A stretch of 64,000 nucleotides of DNA from positions 423,167-487,166 of the forward strand of contig NW_003107587.1 in the NCBI RefSeq assembly GCF_000003605.2, given 5' to 3'. Source of the stretch: Saccoglossus kowalevskii. Taxonomy: Eukaryota > Hemichordata > Enteropneusta > Harrimaniidae. This document shows positions 52,461 through 64,000 of this stretch, in pieces. A model generated the notes under the pieces. It was not told the DNA's origin, searched no databases, and saw only the letters and a program-made list of their open reading frames with translations. The number at the start of each line of letters is the position of its first letter. The stretch's first letter is position 1. The position numbers were made by a program, and so were the translations under genes.

Positions 52461-55080
52461 ATGGTTTCGCGGGGATGATACCGTGACTAGATTATATGCT
52501 GTTTTGTTATGTAAAACCTAACCTGCTCTGGAACAAGTAAAATAAACCGTTTGCAGCGTATTTCCTACGCGCTTGATATTCTGATAAGTCAGTAGACATG
52601 TTTTATTAAGTCACCGGCCGGTATATACAAAAAATGGCGCATTCTATGACGTACTGGGACGGCCATCAATTGAACACACTGCGAGTATAGCGCAAAGTCA
52701 TTACATAAAACCTAATTTTGTTTAAAAGAATATGAAAGTGCAAAACAACAATTATCCTATATACCGCTAAAAAATGTCAATTGTAGTAATTGTTTAATGT
52801 AATATCAAACACCACGTCAGCAGGGGTTAATACGAATCACGACACAGAACGTACCTCTTAATAATGAACGATCGTCGGTAACGTAGGAATGGGTAAACAT
52901 AATTGAAAGACGGTAGACTAGTTTGATGTGGTAATAATATTAATAATATAGTAGTCGATTATTCTAATATAATAATCAATATTAATGGCGTGGAACTAGT
53001 GGTACGTTATTTTTGTTGCATAGTATAGAAACCATGTTGCCGCACCAGTTCACTTTCAAATTTCATATTGTAATAATGTAACGCAATATCCGATGGCACG
53101 TGCATTGCGATTTCTATAAAATAACAGGTCACAATCTTTAAATTACTTACCGAATCGATAACACTGGAGGCTATTGAAACATAGATTGGTTTCGCTATGG
53201 GAGGGTGTGGGTGTTCGTTCAAGTGACGATCGTGAAAATACAAACTAAAACCTGTCTGTCGAAAATGGACTCGCGGTGCGAATACAACAATATGGTTGTT
53301 GTTTTTTAATTTAAGCCATCTGTAACCACGCAGGGCATTTGTTAATCGTATATGTCAATCTATATTCAAATGGAGCTCGTTTCCTACGCTATACGAAAAA
53401 TTACACTTATACCCGATATTATTCCAGGTGCAACGCATAGAGCAGTTTCAAACTACGTGCCGTTATATATAGCGACCAGCTTAATTCTTCGATCACACAA
53501 CAATCGCTTACGTCGGGAACCGGTTCTATGTTTGGCTCAAACCTCGAACAGTTTATCGGGTTTATGTTTCCAACTGTGTTGCTAAAGCACGCCACCTTAC
53601 GATGCATTTATGTTGTTCGGTTTGTCGTATTTCCATGTAGTGTGTGTTCTGACAGTTGTGATGCGAGTGATAAGACTACATAAATTCAAGTTCAAGTGCG
53701 GGAGTGACAAATTAAACGATTGAACACGGATTGTCGCAATTTATACATACATCACGAGTGCTTTTCCGTGAACGTTAGCTTGTTCCAAACTAAAGATTTG
53801 CTAGAAGTCGTTTGGAATAAATATGACTGGTATTTTTTTCTCATACGCTTCAATCATCGTAGTCGTTAACATTTACTCGCACCCGAAAAATAACCGTATC
53901 TTTTTGAATTACCGATAAAAACCGTTAAACTGCTCTCAAACGTCAAATAAAACATGAGATTAGCTTATAAACTTATCAACAAAAATGATTGAAAAATGAA
54001 AATGAGTACTGAATTAAATCGTCACGTAACCCACCTTGTCGAGAAAGAACAGCTCTCTCAGTGTCGCAGTTAGCCGAGTGGATGGAGCATGAAATGACGA
54101 CGATACAGGTAATGTTCGTTTCACAATTTCCATTCAAATGGCGATCTCATGAATAATAAATGCGAAATGTGACGTCATACCCACTTTTGGTAATAAAACG
54201 CCTCGTTTTGTCGCACGGGAAGTGTCACAGCCACGCATGCGCCAAGAAATACAAACATACGTGTATGATAAATCTATACCTTGCGTTGATATATATAACT
54301 GTTTGCTGTACTCTTTGTGTAACTATAACTGCTGTTTAAACTACACGTTTTTAGTATCAAGGTAGTTTATCAATTCTGGGAAGTGTGCATCGCGACCCCA
54401 ACCCGTTTTCTTGTAGCGTGTTTTACGATTATAACACTTATACTCAATTACAGAACTACGATTTCAGTGTCAACATACGGGTCATCTTGAACGTAATTTA
54501 CATATATCCGGTAATGCATGCAACTCATTTATGCTGAGTGATTATTGGTAGTAAGAGATCATGTGTATTTTACGGTCACTTGTCTCACAACTTACATCCC
54601 TTAAATAAAGTAATACAGACATATCTGCCCACCTTGGTTTCAATATACCCCTATCCTAATTATAAGTGGCATCGTCCGGTACAAAATCAATGTTGCCAAG
54701 GCGACGTCGATAAAGATAAAATTGGTCATAAAATTGGGTCTGGAATATATCTACGTTGATGCTATCGGCATTTAAAAAAAAATAATAAAAAACAAACATT
54801 GTTTTGGTTGTCTATTGAATATAAAACGAGTTGTCTGCGATAAGCGATCGATATTGATCATTTCGACGGAGAATGTAGGTAATGGTTAGGTTAAGAGACA
54901 CGGAAACGTCTTAACAACTAACTATTGTTTTTAGAAATCAATCACGTATCACAAATTCTCATCTATGACTGGTAGGAACAACAGATTGAATAAACAATTG
55001 TAAGATGAACCACACGAAACAGAACAATCCTTTCTCATATAGAATGTAGGCTTTGTTTTTTTCACTTGAATTTTACAGTA
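52461..55080. other. Non-coding stretch
   Basis: No gene is supported. AT-rich low-complexity sequence occurs near 52935-52985, and a CRE octamer lies at 54170-54177. Frames are below 80 codons. Confidence 0.45.
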
Positions 55081-57760
<2,680 letters not shown>

Positions 57761-57804
57761 ATTCATTCATTCATTCATTCATTCATTCATTCATTCATTC
57801 ATTC
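57761..57804 (+). repeat. ATTC tetranucleotide microsatellite
   Basis: Eleven perfect ATTC units, followed by two short CATTCATTCGTACGA-like echoes up to about 57836. Confidence 0.97.
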
Positions 57805-57836
57805 GTACGACCATGCATTCATTCGTACGATCATTC

Positions 57837-59368
57837 GCACTAATCCTTGCAGCTCATAATTGCCCCTTCTGTTTCCATTTTTTTCGAGTGTTCTTGGATG
57901 TGCTCTTGCGTTTTCCAATTTCCTGACAGTGACGTCACATTCTTACTAAACCCTGCTGTTATACAATCTCTTTATATATGAATTGTTTCTAACGGAAAGG
58001 TCATACATTATATTAGCGATTTACGCACAGTTTATTTCTTTGTTGTTATGCGGTGTAATATATGGTCATCATCGGTAATTACAAAGAGTATCGCGATTAA
58101 GTGTCGTAGCAACGGTAAAGTCGCTTTGCAGCTTGCAATTAAACAAACCAAAACCAGACGAGTCATTCAAAATTAAACACAAGTTATAACTAGTGATCCA
58201 AGGACGGTTATAACGTCTAGTACACGCATGTACAAACGCCAACTTGACTATCAATTCCGAGTGGCGACTCATGGCCTTCTCGTTTACGATACATACATGT
58301 TTAGCGAAAAATTATACATTTAACTAATGCAATATTAATGACATATGATAAAACAATCAATTCCATATTACCAATTTGCATTTATTTAATATAATTGTAT
58401 GCCTGCGATGATTACTGAATGCATAATTGCAAACATACACAATGTTGTCAAATAAAATATTAATATTAATCTTGCCATTTTTTTCCTGAAACATTCTGTA
58501 ATTGTACTGTTATTAATATTCGTATTTTGTAACAGTTTCATTAACGTTTCGTTACTTGTTTTAACTACACGTATGACATATATCCATGTCTAACTTGTGC
58601 TGTTGGACTTCTAGCATTTGCTCACGGGTCATGGGGAGTAATGTCGAATGAAATTTACATTTGCATTTATTCTTATTTCAGTCCCGGCAGCAGATTCAAC
58701 AAAAAGTCTGAATTGAATTGAATTGAACTACCATAGTACCATGATGATAGGAAGATGACAACACAGCCCTGTCTCGTAAACCCAAGCATTGAATGTTTTC
58801 TATGTGTTAACATCCATACATGACCATGAAGCATCCCAGGGACGCCAACTGTGACATTGAATGTCCGGAGCTATCGCATGGTACGAAATTGACAAGGTGA
58901 ATTGTGCGGTCATGGTGTAAAATGAACGAGAACATGTCATATTTTAAAATTATTTGATACTGTGTGGTGACGAATACATCGGACAATGATTTATTGTGAA
59001 TTGAAAATATCGTTCTTGTAGCACGCCTCTGAGTATTCGTTCGATGTCATGCGTACCGGCTATTTTGGTACGTACACTAACAATCCCTGCACATGTGTAT
59101 CAGTGGTTCAGATTTTACATCTAGCGAATATTGTTATGTGTGTCTTGCAACCTTAATATGTTTAGTTTATGATAGTGAACAATATATGTGTTTCGTCCAT
59201 ATTTCATCTTCAACATGTTGACATTGTGACATGATATTATTGTTGCCTAGCAATCATACCCCTGCCTGTAGCAACCGGCTCAAAATTCCAGGAACTGCTT
59301 GACGAGCGCATAAAATATTATACGTTCATTTGCTCAAATGTGTTATTGCAGGCTGGCAATTGCATACA
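57837..59368. other. Non-coding stretch
   Basis: No gene is supported. It contains a CRE octamer at 57930-57937 and an X-box-like GTTGCCTAGCAAT at 59242-59254. Confidence 0.45.
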
Positions 59369-59755
59369 TTATTGACAATTAAAGTGGCAAGTGGGGTATT
59401 GCAGAGCACGTTTCCCGTATATCCATCCATAGAAGAAAGGACGCCAAGTGAAAGCATTAAGACCACTCAGTAAAACACGACAACGAATCATTGCTATTTT
59501 TAGTGAGACCATTATTGAAATCTGGAATAATTTGACTGCAAGTGGGTCATCTGATCGACTGATAAATGCGGTCCTATGTGGCGAGGGTTGCGATCCCCGG
59601 AGACCTAGCACGCTATACATTACTTCCGCGATAACATTCACCGACGCATCTATGGTCGAGTTGGTCTCTATTTCTATTTGTGGCAGAAGTTTGCAAAAAT
59701 AACTGATTGACAATTTTCTCTTGGTCACGTTCACGGCTTTAATGCATTCATCCAT
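59369..59755 (-). CDS. Hypothetical 128-codon ORF with X-box upstream
   Basis: I do not recognise this protein. The frame starts with a true ATG in a good context (GGA before, G after) and has an in-frame TAG just two codons upstream. It encodes 128 residues beginning MDECIKAVNVTKRKL, and local base composition is less AT-rich than the surroundings. No signal peptide, clear membrane segment or named domain is evident. A perfect RFX X-box lies 26 bp upstream (59781-59794) and a weaker one downstream (59242-59254), which would fit a small ciliary gene if the ORF is real. Against it, the length is near what chance can give in 64 kb, and the opposite strand is also open for about 85 codons. Confidence 0.25.
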   Translation of the reverse strand: MDECIKAVNVTKRKLSISYFCKLLPQIEIETNSTIDASVNVIAEVMYSVLGLRGSQPSPHRTAFISRSDDPLAVKLFQISIMVSLKIAMIRCRVLLSGLNAFTWRPFFYGWIYGKRALQYPTCHFNCQ

Positions 59756-59780
59756 TCCCTAATCACATTTAGATAAATTA

Positions 59781-59794
59781 GTCGCCATAGCAAC
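59781..59794. promoter_or_regulatory. Perfect RFX X-box
   Basis: GTCGCCATAGCAAC fits GTNRCC(N2)RGYAAC at every defined position. RFX factors use such sites at animal ciliary gene promoters. It sits immediately upstream of the minus-strand ORF starting at 59755. Confidence 0.45.
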
Positions 59795-62700
59795 CTATTG
59801 TTTGAGTTTGTTCGAATGAATCAATTACTTGTTTTGGACTATAGCTTATGACGCTAAAACAGATACAATTCTCGAATCATATCCAATTTTCGTTAGAAGC
59901 ATGTGAGCAACTTATTTCATGAGATTTTTATCCATTTACTATTAAATCCAATAGACTACCAGTCGTGCACAATGAGTAATTTCCGACATAAATCACTTCA
60001 AAGTGCTGATCAAGAGTCAAATTATCGCTCAACAACAATTACAAGTCAATTCTCCACCTAAAATGTCAGCAAATACGTTTTTTTTTTTAACTTCACATGC
60101 GATCTGATTCTAACTCTCGATTCAATGTCACAGCATATGACTACGCATTTCGCCGACGGTCTTGGTCAAATAGACCGCACAGTCGGTATGACGCACCAAT
60201 GGGACACAGGTCAACTCCAATTACACGGTTCAATGCCCAATGAGAAGCGTTCGTGCATGAAAGCATTCAAGCCCATAGCTGTTCTTTATCTCGAATTCTC
60301 GACTATTTGCTATAAATTTATACTTGAATGGATCTTTGTAGAATATTAAATTGTGACCGTCGATTGACCTTAAATAGTGCGATATAGGTCTCAATAACAT
60401 TGACGGAATTCCGCTAGTTAAACCTGATTAGGATTGTCGAATGTTGGCTGTTAGCAGCGGTTTTTTAGGTGTCACAGACCTAGAAGTCATATTTCGAGTT
60501 TATTGAAATCCCAACCGAAAACAAACTGTTTTAATAAATATTATACCAGAATATTCAAGCCTTAGATTTGTTAATGAAATATTTAGTGGAGCATCAATCA
60601 GTTTTGACGCCATGGACTGACATATCGAGTAATCATGTAAGATCAACTTTTTAGATATTGCTAAAACCAGTTTAGTTGAATCCACTTATTTGTTTAGAAT
60701 TTGAACTGCTCCAATGATATCGTTTATTATTCAATCCTTAAAAATCCGACAAACTACTTTTACATTTGTTTTTAATGTAAACATGCAGGTAACTGTATTA
60801 ATGTTTACATTGCCGTCTGTAGCGAGTTTGATTAAGAATTTTATTAACGTATTGACACTAATAACTCATAATAGTGAATTTGTTGTCTAATTAAAGACTC
60901 AACTGCGGAACGAATCAGGAAACGTAGTTCATCGGATATAATGGATAACACAATCGTTGCACCTTACACGAATCATGGACGTGGATAGTGTTCGCTTTAG
61001 CCACTAAATAGAGAACGTTGAAAATATGTTTATATATACACGGCGATTTTCTTCACACGGTTGATAGATTACACACATATGAGATCAAACAAACAAATAT
61101 CAGCGAATCTCAACGACTTGACGATCAGTAAGCTGCTGGGATTATCGATCAAGCAAGTCAACGTCCATGGATTACGCGTTTGAGGGACTCGGCAATCAGA
61201 AAGTACTTAACATCATATACATGTCTAGGATATTAACAAGTATGTAAAGGTCTTGCTACGTAGCGCATGCGTCACGGACGGATGTGACGCGTAGCTCATA
61301 TATGCAGATGGAAGTGATAGCTTGAACGGAGAAAAGGATACGAAAAACAAATACGAAAAGTAAATTGCAAAAAGGTAAATGTATTTAACGGAATCGTGCT
61401 TTGGAAGATTAGGTGGGTGTCTTTAATGGCGTGAATGTTGCAAGAAGAGGTCTAAAACGGGGGACCGGATAGCAGAGAGTTGGGAATATTTCCTTGAAGG
61501 TGCGAACGTAGCGAGGCGAGATGGGGAAAACTGGGCTTCTTAATATATAAGCTTCGTTAAGTCTGATATTACGCCTACTGTCTAATCTGAGTTTTGCTTA
61601 CAGGTTATGCTTTAATCTGGTGTCCAATGTCCGGGGTCCGGGGAAACGCTGCGGGCGTTAGGCAAAATTGAGCGTGTGAAATTTCCCATTGTTTCTGTAT
61701 ATAAATAACCCAAGTCAAACAACTATAACGTGGACAAACAACATTCGAAACACGAACCGTTGCTACAGTGATTGATGAGTTTAGGTATGATGTTTTAAAT
61801 ATGAATGAAATGATTGTTTCATTTTCACACAGCCATTGCAACGTTCCCTTTATTTAAGTGATTTATGGTCTGCGTCTGTCACCACACCTTGTTCTTACAC
61901 CCGCGACACCGTTCGTGAAAACGGTAAACATTTTTTTTGTTCATGAGTGTTGGTGGTTTATTTGAATATTAACTCACACCGTGATGACTTCAACAGAATG
62001 TAACAGAGATATACAGTGACTTGAATATGCGGAAATATCGCCCAGCACACAAATTATTATTTAACAACAACAACCTGTTAATTTTTATTGTAAAATTGCA
62101 TATTAGCGATTGTGTGTATATATTGCGCTGGAACCTCGTTGCCGAATAATTTTTTTTATCAGTTTAACACTACATGTAGTCCGACGTAATATAGTTGACT
62201 GAAGGACTGCCCAGTATTACGTACTAACATGATTCGGTCGGGGTTGTGCGCTTAAATAATATATTATCTCATTATTGTGCACATTCCCGTGCTTGTTCTT
62301 GCTCCGTATAGTACATATTTCTATAATCTCTTTGAATTTTGTCTGTAATACCAGGATTTTTAGTAACCCAAATAATTATCCGTGGATGTTTTACGTCGTC
62401 TTTCAATTACATACAAAATACAATCTCATCTGGCTATCGCGAAACGACGCACAATCTCTACATTATAGCCTTGGCTAACACCTCGCTCATTTGCAACGTT
62501 CGGGTAATAAAAAAATATAAAGTATGTTAGCTTTGTATTAATCCACGAGCTATAAAATATTCCCATATATTAGACACGACAAGTGATACAAATCAAAATA
62601 GCCATACTTTTATCGACCTCCTAGCCTCGCATAAAAAGCTTGATAAATCACCTGAGATAAAGACACAACTATAATCATATTCAATTTGTATGATGTGGTT

Positions 62701-63180
62701 CGAGCTAAAAAAATATTCATATTCTGACATCACTTTCAGGGTTTTACAAGAATATTATTATTTACCAAGTAAGTAAGCCTGCTCTATGCATGCCCCCGAT
62801 GTGAAGTTCCCACAAATATAAAGGTCATATTTAATACAATTACCTCATTTCTTACAATGTGAACCATTTTGAATATGTGCATTTTAGGGACATGTTTTGT
62901 ATTAAGATTAAGGTCAAGTTGTCATGGCATGTTCAAGTCTGTTGAAAAATGAATTATCGAACTATTTTAAAAGCCATTGGGCTTGTTGAACAAATTGCTA
63001 GAGTCATGTTTTTAATGGCTCTCGTATAATTTGACAAAAATTACAGATCCTTGCAGTGGTTGGTTACTCCTTAATAGTGCATGTGACTCTGGCATGCCCA
63101 TTATAATATTCATTGTTTTTTTTGTCTAGCGGCAATGACGTTTAGCGCTGTACACAACTACATTCATGGGTTTGAGTTTT
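59795..63180. other. Non-coding stretch
   Basis: No gene is supported. Frames are at most 78 codons. An NRF1-like GCGCATGCGT lies near 61264. Nothing else was identified. Confidence 0.45.
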
Positions 63181-64000
63181 AGTCAGGGTTCTATATTCAC
63201 AGTGGAGGTTCCGTTCGATATTCAAGGAAGAGTTTACATTCAAGGGTCATTTTTTCAACGGAGCGGTTTTATTTAGGGTTTCATAATCAATGGAGAGGTT
63301 CAATTAAGGTTAGATATTCAGAATACGGGTTTCATTCAGGGTTCGATATTCAGAAGAGAGGTTTCATTCAGAGTTCGATATTCAGAAGATAGGTTTCATT
63401 CAGGGTTCGATATTCAGAAGAGAGGTTTCATTCAGAGTTCGATATTCAGAAGATAGGTTTAATTCCGGTTTCGTTATTGAAAAAAGAGGGTTCATTTCGG
63501 GTTCGCTATTCAGAAGAGAGGTTTCATTTAGGGTTCGATATTCAGAAGAGGGGTTTCATTTAGGGTTCAATATTCAGAAGAGAGGTTTCATTTAGGGTTT
63601 TATATTCAGAAGAGAGGTTTCATTTAGGGTTTTATATTCAGAAGAGAGGTTTCATTTAGGGTTCGATATTCAGAAGATAGGTTTCATTTAGGGTTCAATA
63701 TTCAGAAGATAGGTTTCATTTAGGGTTTTATATTCAGAAGAGAGGTTTCATTTAGGGTTTTATATTCAGAAGAGAGGTTTCATTTAGGGTTTTATATTCA
63801 GAAGATAGGTTTCATTTAGGGTTCGATATTCAGAAGAGGGGTTTCATTTAGGGTTTTATATTCAGAAGAGAGGTTTCATTTAGGGTTCGATATTCAGAAG
63901 AGAGGTTTCATTTAGGGTTTTATATTCAGAAGAGAGGTTTCATTTAGGGTTTTATATTCAGAAGAGAGGTTTCATTTAGGGTTTTATATTCAGAAGAGAG
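63181..64000 (+). repeat. 32-bp minisatellite, each unit with one TTAGGG
   Basis: About 25 tandem units of 32 bp, running off the window end. The common unit contains TTTCATTTAGGGTT, then YRATATTCAGAAGA or TTATATTCAGAAGA, then a GAGG, GGGG or TAGG variant. Units near 63181-63330 are strongly diverged, a middle zone carries CATTCAGGG or CATTCAGAG variants, and units after about 63500 are nearly uniform. The period is not a multiple of three and stops occur, so it is not a coding repeat. The single TTAGGG per unit matches the animal telomere hexamer, but the array itself is not telomeric. Confidence 0.97.

Noticed and set aside
59448-59702. Plus-strand 84-codon frame opposite the 128-codon minus-strand ORF
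   Set aside because: It begins with GTG, not ATG, and is best explained as the shadow of the other strand or chance.
63181-64000. Telomere or CRISPR array
   Set aside because: The unit is 32 bp with only one TTAGGG and has no spacers; unit changes are point variants, so it is an ordinary minisatellite.

Overview
The window looks like nuclear DNA of an invertebrate animal, probably marine. The evidence is one unmistakable animal neuropeptide GPCR, AT-rich sequence (roughly 36% GC by eye), vast non-coding stretches, microsatellites, small inverted-repeat transposons, a pol III tRNA-like relic, an LTR-like element and one assembly gap. The receptor is closest in motif to the bombesin/GRP/neuromedin-B branch. 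I cannot place the species further; a deuterostome invertebrate or a lophotrochozoan would both fit.

Only one gene is secure: a 398-codon, intronless bombesin-type receptor on the minus strand at 26316-27512. It has an in-frame upstream stop and a good 5'UTR splice acceptor at 27579-27580. A second, weak candidate is a 128-codon minus-strand ORF at 59369-59755. It has a real ATG, a good start context, an upstream stop and a perfect RFX X-box just upstream. A decayed minus-strand coding sequence at 16381-17281 carries frameshifts and stops. It resembles a repeat-associated protein family of invertebrate genomes and sits beside a CpG-rich, promoter-like patch (17520-17865) with a TCTCGCGAGA motif.

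Layout. 0.5-2 kb: a direct duplication of about 550-600 bp. 5.65-5.77 kb: a 59-bp tandem pair. 12.6-12.9 kb: a probable solo LTR. 16.4-18.1 kb: decayed coding sequence, CpG-rich patch and X-box-like palindromes. 21.6, 29.4 and 30.3 kb: three copies of one TA-flanked MITE family. 26.3-27.6 kb: the receptor. 31.3-31.9 kb: paired hairpins and a TTAA-ended MITE, with a relative at 37.6 kb. 48.7-49.2 kb: run of N. 52.4 kb: tRNA-like pol III relic. 55.1 and 57.8 kb: ATT and ATTC microsatellites. 63.2 kb to the window end: a 32-bp minisatellite whose units each carry one TTAGGG.

No operon, prophage, CRISPR array or clear multi-gene system is present. The most notable items are the intronless receptor, the MITE families, a 59-bp CRE-containing block repeated 35 kb apart in opposite orientation, and a clear excess of perfect TGACGTCA octamers.
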